Below are positions 9,097 to 18,035 of a stretch of 64,000 bases of DNA, one piece after another; within the stretch, counting starts at the first letter, position 1; every line of letters begins with the position of its first letter. The notes beneath the pieces are model-generated. The model had not been told where the DNA came from and searched no databases. It saw only the letters and a list, made by a program, of their open reading frames with translations. Origin of the DNA: Microcoleus sp. AS-A8 (GTDB lineage Bacteria > Cyanobacteriota > Cyanobacteriia > Cyanobacteriales > Coleofasciculaceae); the NCBI GenBank assembly GCA_039962225.1, contig JAMPKV010000015.1, positions 85,959 to 149,958 on the forward strand. The letters are read 5' to 3'. Both the position numbers and the translations under genes were made by a program.

Positions 9097-10369
9097 TGGA
9101 ATTGATTAGATGATTCAGGTTTCCAATAAATGGAATTGCACCATATCTACCTTTGATATAATCGCTCTCAAACGACGCATCGTTACGTATTTTGTATTCT
9201 GCTAAAGAATACAAATCTGTTGCACCGTATCTATTTTTTTCTGCAAACCAAATTTGATCCCTACGAAATAGCTTATTACTTAGCAAGTTGGTGTCATGGG
9301 TCATGAAGATTAACTGAGCATTTTTGGGATTTGTTTCATTAGAGTTGAATAGTTTAACAATTGCAAGACTTATTAGAGGGTGAATTCTAGCATCGAATTC
9401 ATCTATAATTAAAACCTTACCATTTTTTAGAGTGTCAACCAGAGGCCCTGCTAAAGCAAAGACTTTTTGAGTTCCTTCAGACTCTTGTTCATCTAAATCA
9501 AACAACTCTATAGATATAGAATTTCCTTGGACATCAAGCTTACGATGCATTGTTTGTACTGATGTCGCTTTTCCATTTTTCAAAATAAAACTCTTTATCT
9601 CTTCTGGTAATTCCTTAGGTAAAAATTCATCAGTGATTTCGATTTCTTCTACTTTGATATCACCAAATCCTAAATCTAATTTTTTTAGCAATTGAAGGAT
9701 ATCTTCTTTATTTTTATTCTCCATTAGGCAACTAACTGTATAGCTTCGATAGCCTCTATCATCCAAACCAGAAACAACTTTGACTCGATGTGTAAGCCAG
9801 TCCAAGATTTTCTCAGCAATCCCGACATTAAATTGAGCAGATACAGACAAAAACAGAGCATTATGTCTTGTTTTCTGCTGAATGCCGTCAGCTTTATATG
9901 TTTTGGTAACACTAATATTATCTAGTCGGCGTTCAAAAAGTTTTGTTTCTCTTAATTTAGGCACATAAAATAACCATTCAGAAACAACTCTCTTACGAGT
10001 CGCCTCGAATCCATATCTATATTTCCTGCCGTTCATTAGGAATGCTATCTCAAAGAATGACGGCTCAGTCTCAGTTTCAAGACTGAGCTTAAATCGCTCA
10101 ACACCAATTTTCTCTGTGCTTTGGGTTTCTTTAGAAGAGTTAATCATAAACCATCGCATAAAGCCTAGAGCTTTAGCTAGGTTGCTTTTCCCACTAGCAT
10201 TTGCGCCATATATTGCAGAACTCTTAAGCAGCTTGAGATCATCATCTATTTCAAAAACGTTATTTTCATCCAGTGTTTTGTCTTTCGCGACAAGATTAGC
10301 TGCCACCATACTAAAGGTGACTTTCTCCTTAAATGATCTATAGTTGCCGACACTAAATTCGATAAGCAT
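9089..10369 (-). CDS. RloA-like AAA ATPase (ABC/SMC-type), partner of RloB
   Basis: This 426-residue ATPase starts with FSVGNYRSFKEKVTFSM, typical of the AAA_15/RloA group. It has Walker A GANASGKS (55-62), Walker B VLIIDEFD near residue 320 and an H-loop FMTHDTNLL. The central 200 residues are the variable insertion between the ATPase lobes. RloA and RloB were named as restriction-linked ORFs and resemble AbiLi/AbiLii. The pair would sense infection through the ATPase and act through the TOPRIM-like protein; this is inference. About 170 bp upstream separates it from a broken ArsR gene. Confidence 0.88.
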   Translation of the reverse strand: MLIEFSVGNYRSFKEKVTFSMVAANLVAKDKTLDENNVFEIDDDLKLLKSSAIYGANASGKSNLAKALGFMRWFMINSSKETQSTEKIGVERFKLSLETETEPSFFEIAFLMNGRKYRYGFEATRKRVVSEWLFYVPKLRETKLFERRLDNISVTKTYKADGIQQKTRHNALFLSVSAQFNVGIAEKILDWLTHRVKVVSGLDDRGYRSYTVSCLMENKNKEDILQLLKKLDLGFGDIKVEEIEITDEFLPKELPEEIKSFILKNGKATSVQTMHRKLDVQGNSISIELFDLDEQESEGTQKVFALAGPLVDTLKNGKVLIIDEFDARIHPLISLAIVKLFNSNETNPKNAQLIFMTHDTNLLSNKLFRRDQIWFAEKNRYGATDLYSLAEYKIRNDASFESDYIKGRYGAIPFIGNLNHLINSNV

Positions 10370-10539
10370 AGTTAGATATTTAGGCTTAAGTCATGAATTT
10401 GGGGAAAAATCACAACTTCCTGCTTTAAGGATAGCAATAATTTAGTTAAGATGTTAAGGTATAAGATTCTTTTACCGCATACATTTGTACTGACTTGCAG
10501 GGCGCAACATAATAAGTTGCTGCACTGGAACACCACAGT

Positions 10540-10737
10540 ATGGTTGGCCTGCGTTGCCGAGACTATCTGTGTCCTCTAAACTCAATCGTTGGGCATCTTG
10601 CAGATCCCACGCGACGGGCGATTCTCGCTCACCTCGCCAAGGGTGAGGCATTGATCACTGAGTTAGCCAAACCCTTTGAAATGAGCCTTCCTGCCATCTC
10701 CAAGCATCTCAATGTGCTAGAGCGTACTGCTGTTTAA
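10540..10737 (+). pseudogene. Truncated ArsR-family regulator remnant
   Basis: The frame encodes LADPTRRAILAHLAKGEA and then MSLPAISKHLNVLER, the helix-turn-helix core of the ArsR subgroup found in many bacteria. It stops two residues later, where intact members continue for about 40-50 more residues including the wing. The first ~14 residues do not look native. I call it a decayed stump with perhaps no function. Confidence 0.72.
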
Positions 10738-10799
10738 TCTTGATCCCAAAGTTAGCAATGACGCTCGATTTGAGTCACTCTAACGCTAATCTCCAAAAA

Positions 10800-11423
10800 T
10801 CAAGCGATTTGCCAAGCCGCCTCAAAGAAGTCGCGTTCACACAACATGGCATAACGATACGTTGATTCTACCGATGCCGTAAGCTGAGTATACTGGTCAG
10901 TCAAATGCTCTAGCTTCTGCGCCAGTTCCTCAAACTCTGGATGGCTATAGGTGCGAATCCAATCCGTATATTGATGAGTTGGAATCCCATCATCAGCCAA
11001 TTGTTGACCTAAAAAGGCATAGAGACGCATACAGGGAGTCATCGCCACCGTAATTAAACTCAATTCACACCCCCAAGCGGTTGCCAGTAAAAAATCCGTA
11101 TAGCGGCGTGTGGCTGCACCCGGTTCGACTGTTCGCAAGTCCACCCCCCAGGTTGCCGCATAACCCTCGTGAAGCTTCAGTTCTTCGAGAACACCCGCAG
11201 CAAGACAATGAAAAGTATTAAATTCTTGCCAATCCATCGCCTTAGCGGCGGCAATACTATAAGCACGAGCGAAAGCTTCTAGAAAAAAGGCATCTTGACC
11301 CACATAGTAAGCGAATTTTGTGCGCTCCAGGGTGCCAGTGGCAATTCCTTGTACAAAAGGGTGTTCCAGACAGGCTTGTGCTAAGTCTTGATTAGACTGC
11401 CATAAGTCTTTGCTAATCGTCAT
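10800..11423 (-). CDS. tenA: TenA-family thiaminase II/aminopyrimidine aminohydrolase
   Basis: This 207-residue all-helical protein has the TenA active-site pattern: Asp44 in YVGQDAFFL, the nucleophile Cys131 in MTPCMRLYAFLG and a C-terminal Glu in CERDFFEAAW. TenA hydrolyses aminomethyl-HMP to HMP for thiamin salvage and can cleave thiamin. The presence of the Cys places it in the TenA_C class. It diverges from the HD-domain gene with only 21 bp between start codons. No other thiamin gene or TPP riboswitch is seen nearby. Confidence 0.93.
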   Translation of the reverse strand: MTISKDLWQSNQDLAQACLEHPFVQGIATGTLERTKFAYYVGQDAFFLEAFARAYSIAAAKAMDWQEFNTFHCLAAGVLEELKLHEGYAATWGVDLRTVEPGAATRRYTDFLLATAWGCELSLITVAMTPCMRLYAFLGQQLADDGIPTHQYTDWIRTYSHPEFEELAQKLEHLTDQYTQLTASVESTYRYAMLCERDFFEAAWQIA

Positions 11424-11444
11424 TGTTAGCTCTTATCACATTCA

Positions 11445-12143
11445 ATGAAGCCTTTTACCAACACTTTGAAAATCCTAAAATTCCGTTGGGAAACTTTACT
11501 CCAACCGTTTGTAGTGGAGACTGAGTTAGAACAAAAAGTATTTCTTGACTTAGTCACTGCTTACTCTACCACTGAAAGATTCTATCATAACTTAGAGCAT
11601 ATTAATCAAGTATTAGAAATAATTGGACAGATGAAATCGCGTAGTTTAGATTACATTTCTGTTCAGCTTGCGGCTTGGTTTCATGATGTTATATATGACC
11701 CTCAAGCTCCAGATAACGAGGAGAAAAGCGCTGAATACGCAGAAGCGGCACTCCACTCCTTAAAAATTCATCAAACCATAATTAATCGGGTTAAATACCT
11801 TATTGTGACAACCAAAAATCACCAAGCATTACCCACTGATATAGACAATCAAATTCTTCTGGATGCTGATTTATCTATCCTTGGTGCAACCAAAGGGGAA
11901 TATCAGACTTATGCTCAAGCGATTCGTCAAGAATATTCGTGGATGGCTGAGGTAGATTATCAGATAGGAAGGCAAAGAGTTTTAACTCAATTTTTGCAGC
12001 GAGAAAGACTCTATTTAACTGATTACGCTTACCAAAATTTCGAGAAACAAGCCAAGCATAATTTGCAACTAGAAGCAAACGATTTATCGTTGAAAATTCA
12101 GATAAGTCGCGAGGAAAATGACGAAAATACATCGGTTTTTTAG
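11445..12143 (+). CDS. HD-superfamily metal-dependent hydrolase
   Basis: This 232-residue protein contains ERFYHNLEHI (about residues 44-53) and LAAWFHDVIYDP (about 80-91), the split H...HD metal-binding signature of a predicted phosphohydrolase family in COG4339. A later ILLDADLSILG supplies the final Asp. The substrate is unknown. The start at 11445 is only 21 bp from the divergent tenA start, so each promoter must lie in or over the other gene. Confidence 0.84.
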   Translation: MKPFTNTLKILKFRWETLLQPFVVETELEQKVFLDLVTAYSTTERFYHNLEHINQVLEIIGQMKSRSLDYISVQLAAWFHDVIYDPQAPDNEEKSAEYAEAALHSLKIHQTIINRVKYLIVTTKNHQALPTDIDNQILLDADLSILGATKGEYQTYAQAIRQEYSWMAEVDYQIGRQRVLTQFLQRERLYLTDYAYQNFEKQAKHNLQLEANDLSLKIQISREENDENTSVF

Positions 12144-12356
12144 GGACATCCTTACTTGACTCACCTACAGTACCCCCACTCCAATCTGGTGAAATTCCCA
12201 TTCTCATCAAAACTGTTCAGCAAGCGATAAGCCTGATAGTATGATGGGCTTAGGCAATGCCTCTAATACCCAATCTCCTGGAGATACCTCTCGTAACGGC
12301 GTCACTACCCTGCATAATTGAATGGCGAGGCTTTTGTTTCTGCTTCTTAGTGCTAG

Positions 12357-13322
12357 ATGACTCACCACATTCTTAAAGCTAGCTGTCAAACGGTTCATCT
12401 CGGCGGCTTTTCCCATGAGTTGGAACCCGCATTAGTGGTTAATTCAGGTGACAGCATCGATGTTGAAACTTACACCGGTTTCTATATTTACGACAAAGCG
12501 CCGCCGGAATTTTTGACAGCGGAATTACTAGAAATTTGTCAACATTTACCCACAAAACGCAAAGTGGGGCCAGGGCCACACTTGCTCACCGGACCGATTT
12601 ATGTAAATGGCGCTGAACCAGGGGATGTTCTGGAAGTAAAGCTGCAAGATATCTCACCCCGTTTACCTATCGGATTCAACGCCATTCGCCCAGGATGGGG
12701 AGCCTTACCTGAGCAGTTTACAGAACCCAGGCTACGGTTTATCCCCTTGGATTTAGACAAGGGTGTGGCACAATTTCCAAACGGTAGCGGCATATCTATT
12801 CCTCTCAAACCCTTCTTTGGTATCCTCGGTGTTGCCACAGATGAAACGAACCGTTCTTCGGTTCCTCCCGGAGTTTATGGAGGCAATATTGATAATCGAG
12901 AATTGCGAGCGGGTTCAAGCATCTTTTTGCCCATATTTGTCCCTGGTGCACTATTTTCTATTGGGGACGGACATGCAGCTCAAGGTGATGGCGAAATTAA
13001 TGTCACCGCGATTGAAACGTCCATGAACGGCACTATCCAGATTCGGTTACGTAAGGATTTACAATTGAGCGCTCCCCTGGCAGAAACTCCTACCGATATT
13101 ATTACTCTTGGGTTTGGTGAAACGCTGGATCAGGCATTTGAATGTGCCCTCCAGCAGATGATGACTTTCTTAGAACACTTTGCTGGATTAAGTGCCGAAG
13201 AGGCTTATGTTTTGTGTTCTCTTGCGGTGAATTTCCATATTACTCAAGTGGTCAATCGTCCTCACAAAGGGGTTCATGGTATGCTTCCTAAGTCCATATT
13301 ACCGAAGGCGATCGCCCTTTAA
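12357..13322 (+). CDS. Acetamidase/formamidase family protein
   Basis: This 321-residue protein belongs to the FmdA_AmdA family, whose members hydrolyse formamide or acetamide to ammonia and the acid. Supporting motifs are TGPIYVNGAEPGDVLEV (about residue 78 on), the PPGVYGGNIDNRE turn and the metal-site-like SIGDGHAAQGDGEI near residue 203. It is somewhat short compared with classical ~400-residue formamidases but in range for the short cyanobacterial/archaeal type. A physiological substrate is not known. It precedes a permease by 99 bp on the same strand. Confidence 0.9.
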   Translation: MTHHILKASCQTVHLGGFSHELEPALVVNSGDSIDVETYTGFYIYDKAPPEFLTAELLEICQHLPTKRKVGPGPHLLTGPIYVNGAEPGDVLEVKLQDISPRLPIGFNAIRPGWGALPEQFTEPRLRFIPLDLDKGVAQFPNGSGISIPLKPFFGILGVATDETNRSSVPPGVYGGNIDNRELRAGSSIFLPIFVPGALFSIGDGHAAQGDGEINVTAIETSMNGTIQIRLRKDLQLSAPLAETPTDIITLGFGETLDQAFECALQQMMTFLEHFAGLSAEEAYVLCSLAVNFHITQVVNRPHKGVHGMLPKSILPKAIAL

Positions 13323-13421
13323 TGCGGTACCCGTTAGCGTAATCTAGCTAGAACTCAAACTTGACCGAAACCCTCGTATTTATTAGTCGGGAAAATTCCA
13401 TTATCCAAAATCTACAATCGA

Positions 13422-14237
13422 ATGACGCCAACGACTTTATTAATTTTTGCTGGTGGTGGCTTATTTGCGGGAATTCTTGCCGGTTTTTTGGGCATCGGTG
13501 GCGGCACAGTACTCGTACCGTTGTTAGTCGCGTTAGGATATCAGCCTGTTCAAGCAGTTGCTACGAGTAGTCTGTCGATTGTGATTACTGCGATTTCTGG
13601 CAGCGTCCAAAACTGGCGAATGGGGTATTTGAGATTGCAGCAAGTCATAGGCATTGGATTTCCTGCGGTAGTTACCGCGCAAGTGGGTGCCTATCTGGCA
13701 GAGTTATTTACTCCCTACGCTTTACTCGTAGCATTTGGGTTACTGCTACTTTTGAATATTTACCTGGTTGAACTCCGAAAACGTCTAAGCGCTAGGGAGA
13801 AACAGGAACTTCAACAAGTAGCAGGCGAGACACTAATTCAGGATACAGGAATCAAAGCCACTATTTCCCGAATTATCACCGGCAGTACGGCAGGTGTATT
13901 GGCAGGTTTGTTTGGAGTCGGTGGCGGTGTAATTATGGTGCCACTGCAAATTTTGCTGTTGGGGGAAAGGATTAAAACGGCAATTCAGACGAGTTTGGGT
14001 GTCATTATCATTACAGCCGTTTCAGCTACTATCGGGCACGCCTTTCGAGGAAATGTTTTGTGGGTTGAAGGGTTACTTTTGGGTACAGGCGGTTTATTGG
14101 GAGCGCAAATTAGTACGCGCATTTTACCCAAGTTATCCGATCGGATCGTGAGTTTGGCATTTCGTTCGCTGTTAGCTATTCTTTCAATTTACGTTTTCTG
14201 GCAAGCGTGGCAAAACTATAACGGTGTCAAGCTTTGA
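13422..14237 (+). CDS. TauE/SafE-family anion permease
   Basis: This 271-residue membrane protein is built from two halves, each opening with a glycine-rich signature: GFLGIGGGTVLVPLL near residue 22 and GLFGVGGGVIMVPLQ near 165. This internal duplication is diagnostic of TauE/SafE (DUF81) transporters, which move sulfite, sulfonates or other organic anions. The substrate is not readable here. A short cytoplasmic linker (ELRKRLSAREKQELQQ) joins the halves. It is convergent with the glycosyltransferase pseudogene. Confidence 0.9.
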   Translation: MTPTTLLIFAGGGLFAGILAGFLGIGGGTVLVPLLVALGYQPVQAVATSSLSIVITAISGSVQNWRMGYLRLQQVIGIGFPAVVTAQVGAYLAELFTPYALLVAFGLLLLLNIYLVELRKRLSAREKQELQQVAGETLIQDTGIKATISRIITGSTAGVLAGLFGVGGGVIMVPLQILLLGERIKTAIQTSLGVIIITAVSATIGHAFRGNVLWVEGLLLGTGGLLGAQISTRILPKLSDRIVSLAFRSLLAILSIYVFWQAWQNYNGVKL

Positions 14238-14311
14238 CTCTAGGATAATTTTTACTATTACTCTTTTATTCCAAGTAGAGAGCCAAAGCTTGCTCACCTA
14301 TCAGGAAATCC

Positions 14312-15294
14312 CTAAGTGCTTTTTAAGAAATTGTCCTGATCCAACTGATGCTTCTGAGCTAGCAGTTCTATAATTACCTGATGAAGGCTCTCTGCCCATT
14401 TGTTCCAATTCAATCGTGCGTCATATTCCTCTCTGGAGGAGCGCACTAAGTTCTCGTAGTGGGTGCTATCAGAGAAATTTTCTACAATTATATTCGCGTA
14501 ATCGTCGCCACCAGCGGCAAGGGGTAACCTATAACCATTCTTCCCGTTGCTAATAATAGTAGAAATTCCGCAAATATCGGTTGTGAGTACGGGAAGTCCA
14601 AAAGCGTTCGCCTCACAAAGTACGATTGGGGAACAATCGCCGCGAGTAGGAAGAATGAAAAAATTCGATTTCAAAAAAAGTTCGTCGAGTTGTTTCCGCT
14701 GTTCGGGAATATTTTTATTCAAAAAAGGGATGACTGTGAGCTTGTCATGTTTAATTTCAGCAGGGGGTACACAACCAACAAGTACTAACTCGGCATCAAT
14801 CCCTTGATTGCACAGAGAAATTAAAGTTTGAAAGGCAATATCTCCCCCTTTCCTGTGCCAATCTTTGCCCACAAATAACAAACGACAAGAAGACATTTGT
14901 TTTTTTGATAGAAATCTCCTCAGCTAGAGGAGGATTATCTAAATTGGCCCCAAAAGGAAGCACAACAACATTATCAGCATCAGCCTGGTAATCCGAAATA
15001 GCGGAATCAGCAGCCCATTTTGAGCAATATACTATTTTACTTGCCTTGGAAATGGCAGTTAATTCTTGTTTTTCTAACCATTCAGCCTCTTGTTGATCTA
15101 AATTCAAAGGATAATATTTTTGATACAGCTTAAACGTTGCATCCGATAGATAAATAATCGGAATATTAGTTGCAAAAAAAATAATTCTGCCGCAGCGACT
15201 GGAGCTAAAATTACATCAACTGACGTTTTATTTAGCTTTGTATGGCCTAGAGAAGCAATTTTTTCCACTTTTTAACGTAAGGAGAAGAACCCAT
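14312..15294 (-). pseudogene. Group 1 (GT4) glycosyltransferase pseudogene, three frameshifts and 5' truncation
   Basis: Read across three frames on the minus strand, the sequence gives a nearly continuous GT4 protein. MGSSPYVKKWKK switches frame into IASLGHTKLNKTSVDVILAP, which switches into ATNIPIIYLSDATF, SKWAADSAISDYQAD and VVLPFGANLD. This then switches into CRLLFVGKDWHRKGGD, PTRGDCSPIVLCEANAFGLPV and the C-terminus. Each switch sits in a run of A or T (near 15262, 15178 and 14899). The usual N-terminal ~100 residues are missing, and a stop lies just upstream of 15335. The family transfers sugars from NDP donors to polysaccharide or lipid acceptors. Decay is likely, but sequencing error in homopolymers cannot be excluded. 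Confidence 0.85.
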
Positions 15295-15590
15295 TTTTAA
15301 AGGATGGTTATTTTGCCCAACTCGACTCTCCAAACTCTATCTTAAAAATAAAAAAATGCAACAATGTTGCCATTGTTACACTTAGCCTAACTCTCTGTTC
15401 AGAGAATTAAAAATTACGTAAAATACTGATTTTCCATTAGACTCAGCCCGACAACTACAGAACTCCTCGTGGTCAACTTTAGTTGAGTGGCTGCCTTTAC
15501 ATTCCCCACCCTACAAAGGCATCACTGGTAACTGGTCAGTCGTCACTGCTTCAATTGCTAAAGTCAGAGGGAGTACCTTACCCTAATTTT
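15295..15590. other. Intergenic region with small hairpin
   Basis: This AT-rich spacer contains AACAATG TTGC CATTGTT at 15360-15377, a perfect 7-bp stem with no clear T-run. I see no gene. A stretch open on the plus strand from about 15483 overlaps the DUF2382 gene and looks non-coding. Confidence 0.4.
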
Positions 15591-16538
15591 TTAGCGTATA
15601 GAGCAACGGTCAAACATGTTTTGGTAAGTTTTCTGAAGTTCTGCGTTTTCCACTGTCAATTCCACGCGAACTTTTACGCACCCATGCCGCTTTTGCAGTG
15701 CGATTGCCTCTAACAGATTACTGGCGGCTCTAGGAGAGACAAATTCACCGATAACTTGATCACCCTTTTCAGGCTCATGACGAGACTCTTTCTGATGAGG
15801 AATCTCAGAACTCGAAGGATTGGTCAGTTCAACACCGGTAACTTCCCCCTTACTTAAGTCAATGGCTGCAAGCCTTTTAGTCTCTGCTCCGACTTGCTCA
15901 ATAATTAATATCTCGCGTTGAATAGGGACTTCGATAATGTGAGTTTCGATTTCTTTGCGAACCACCACTTCGCCAACTTTTTGCTTGCGGCGGTTGACTA
16001 CGATCCGTTCTTCTAGCAAACGAACGAGCTCTTCTTCCACTACATTTGAGCTATCATCTAATTCTGTCACGTCTTCAGTGGCTACTTCTGTTGGCATTGC
16101 TGTTTCCGAAGACGGAGTTTCTAGGGAATCTGTTTCACGAAGTTCCTGAGACTGAAAATCCCTTGGGGTTTCCTCAGTTAGGGAGAGATTTGCAGAGCTT
16201 CCTGGAATTTCTGCTACTTGCTTATTATGCATCGAATATAGAGGAAGTTCCTCAAGTTCTACAGGGGTGATATCTACAAAAAGTAAGCGGTGTACAGCAT
16301 CAACTTTCTCAATATATTTACTACTGAGTAAATATATTTGCGGATTGGCTTGAGCTTCCGCTTTAGACATAAGCACATTCAGATGATAGCTTTTATCTAA
16401 GAAGATATCTGTAACTCGCCCTACTAATTGGCCTTGCATGTTGATGACAGCAAAGCCTTTCAGCTTGTTTTTCAGCTTTTCCAATAAATCTTTAATTCGA
16501 GTTTTGTTTTTGGTAGAGACAGGATTATTGGCAACCAT
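15591..16538 (-). CDS. PRC-barrel plus DUF2382-like protein (first of tandem pair)
   Basis: This 315-residue protein has a PRC-barrel-like N-terminal half (GFAVINMQGQLVGRVTDIFLD). It then has an acidic S/T/E-rich linker and a DUF2382-like segment (ERIVVNRRKQKVGEVVVRKE, about 190-225) with the alternating charged beta-strand pattern of the YsnF/AvaK group. The C-terminal ~90 residues are not recognised. Such proteins are linked with general and desiccation stress, but no biochemical role is known. AGGAGAG lies 5 nt before the ATG. It follows a related gene on the same strand by 177 bp. Confidence 0.78.
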   Translation of the reverse strand: MVANNPVSTKNKTRIKDLLEKLKNKLKGFAVINMQGQLVGRVTDIFLDKSYHLNVLMSKAEAQANPQIYLLSSKYIEKVDAVHRLLFVDITPVELEELPLYSMHNKQVAEIPGSSANLSLTEETPRDFQSQELRETDSLETPSSETAMPTEVATEDVTELDDSSNVVEEELVRLLEERIVVNRRKQKVGEVVVRKEIETHIIEVPIQREILIIEQVGAETKRLAAIDLSKGEVTGVELTNPSSSEIPHQKESRHEPEKGDQVIGEFVSPRAASNLLEAIALQKRHGCVKVRVELTVENAELQKTYQNMFDRCSIR

Positions 16539-16715
16539 TTTTCTCTCCTAATTTATTGTCTGGATTAAAATACTCTTTTTATAGACAGCTTATAGACAGC
16601 AGGTAGAGCCAGCTAAATTGCCCGCTCTACCTGTCACTGTTATAAGTGATTCTTCGCTGATTCAATGATCAGCCTTGTTGTCAAAAGCGGCTTCAGACTA
16701 CTAGACGTTAAAAGC

Positions 16716-17567
16716 CTACTTACGTTTGTTAATGGCAGGATTGCCATCAACATCAATGTCTAACTCTTCACGGCGAATCGTTTCTGTTGCATCTACCGTG
16801 TCGCGCTCAATTTCTTTCCGAATACTAACTTCTTCACGTACAAAGGCTTTCTTTTGAATGTCAGCCGTTTCTTCGTACACTTCCATGCGAGCCACTTCAC
16901 CTTCGCGGAAATCTACCTCTCCAGGCGTAACTTCTCTGGTGTCGGTAGGGTTGGTGCGCTCAATAATGACCCGTTCTTTTTCGATGGGAACAGATACTCT
17001 GGCTGTTTCAGTTTCAACATGCTTACCTACTGTAACTTCACCCGTCTTTTGACGCTGTTTGCTGGTCAGTAAGCGCTCTTCATACAGCTTGATTTTTTGA
17101 TGATTTTGCTCATCTGTATCGTAGAGTGAGCGATCATGCTCATAGTTGTAGGTGTTACGGTCGTAGGTAGAGCTAGGAACCTGAGCCGTCGTTGCCGTTG
17201 TGGCAGTTGCTGTGGGTCGGTAAATCCCTCTGACTCGTTCTTCATAGTCGTAGTCAACGGTCATGTTGTCGTTGTACTCTGGTAACCGTTCAACTTGGTC
17301 TTTGGTCAAGCCTGTAATGTAAACACGGCGACGATCATAATCCATCCGCACGCGACCAATGGGAACCAAAACTTTCTTACCAAACACCCAGACGCCTGTG
17401 TCAATTACGAGATAGCGAAAACGACCTGTTTCATCAACAAGCGCGTCATAAATGCCACCCACTTTTTCATCGGTAGCGCTATAGACTTCATATCCTTTGA
17501 TGTCATCGCCACCAAAAATTTCTTGCTTATAGTTAGGATAAGCATCTGCAAGTTTCACAAGAGCCAT
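16716..17567 (-). CDS. PRC-barrel and DUF2382 domain protein (YsnF/AvaK-like)
   Basis: This 283-residue protein has an N-terminal PRC barrel (about 15-95, with KVGGIYDALVDETGRFRYLV). A variable Y/T/N-rich linker follows, then a complete DUF2382 domain (about 160-275, with KLYEERLLTSKQRQKTGEV, ERVIIERT and FVREEVSIRKE). PRC barrels commonly bind RNA or membrane-associated partners. DUF2382 proteins are stress-associated with no known enzyme activity. AGGAGA precedes the ATG. It lies upstream of its shorter relative and may be co-transcribed with it. Confidence 0.85.
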   Translation of the reverse strand: MALVKLADAYPNYKQEIFGGDDIKGYEVYSATDEKVGGIYDALVDETGRFRYLVIDTGVWVFGKKVLVPIGRVRMDYDRRRVYITGLTKDQVERLPEYNDNMTVDYDYEERVRGIYRPTATATTATTAQVPSSTYDRNTYNYEHDRSLYDTDEQNHQKIKLYEERLLTSKQRQKTGEVTVGKHVETETARVSVPIEKERVIIERTNPTDTREVTPGEVDFREGEVARMEVYEETADIQKKAFVREEVSIRKEIERDTVDATETIRREELDIDVDGNPAINKRK

Positions 17568-18035
17568 TCGTTTAATTCTCCTAAATTTGTTTTGTATTAA
17601 TCACTCACTTCAATAGATTAGATAAATTTGCTCTTTTTTATCATCATACTAAGGGTATAGAATTGGAATTGGGTTGGATTAAGCTTTCAATAAAACCAAT
17701 GTAAAGTTAATTGATGCCGAAAATAATTGAGGCGTACTAAAAGTCAGCTCACCTTGCTCTTTACAGCGCTTTACTAACAGATTGCCATATTTCTGAGTTG
17801 AGAAATCATAGCTTAAATTTAATTTCATCTCCCTAAGGATTGGTATAGATGTAATAAAATATTCATCGGTTGGTAGAGGAAGTAGAAAAATTGACAGTTT
17901 TAATCGAAAGAACACAGCGTTTGGCGTTACCCAAAAAGCCATACTTTACAGAATATGTAGAAAAAATAAGTACATTGAACAGCGCTGACTTGAAAAAATT
18001 TTCCTTCCTCCTCTACCGGGCACCCCAGAGTGAAG
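17568..18035. other. Intergenic region between DUF2382 gene and KDPG aldolase
   Basis: This 468-bp spacer lies between divergent genes and is AT-rich, so it probably holds both promoters. An 87-codon open frame on the minus strand (17679-17942) has no recognisable features or ribosome binding site and is probably not a gene. Confidence 0.4.

Noticed and set aside
15483..15713. 76-codon open frame on the plus strand
   Set aside because: It overlaps the well-supported DUF2382-like gene on the other strand.
17679..17942. 87-codon open frame on the minus strand
   Set aside because: There is no ribosome binding site, no family, and its composition fits AT-rich non-coding DNA.
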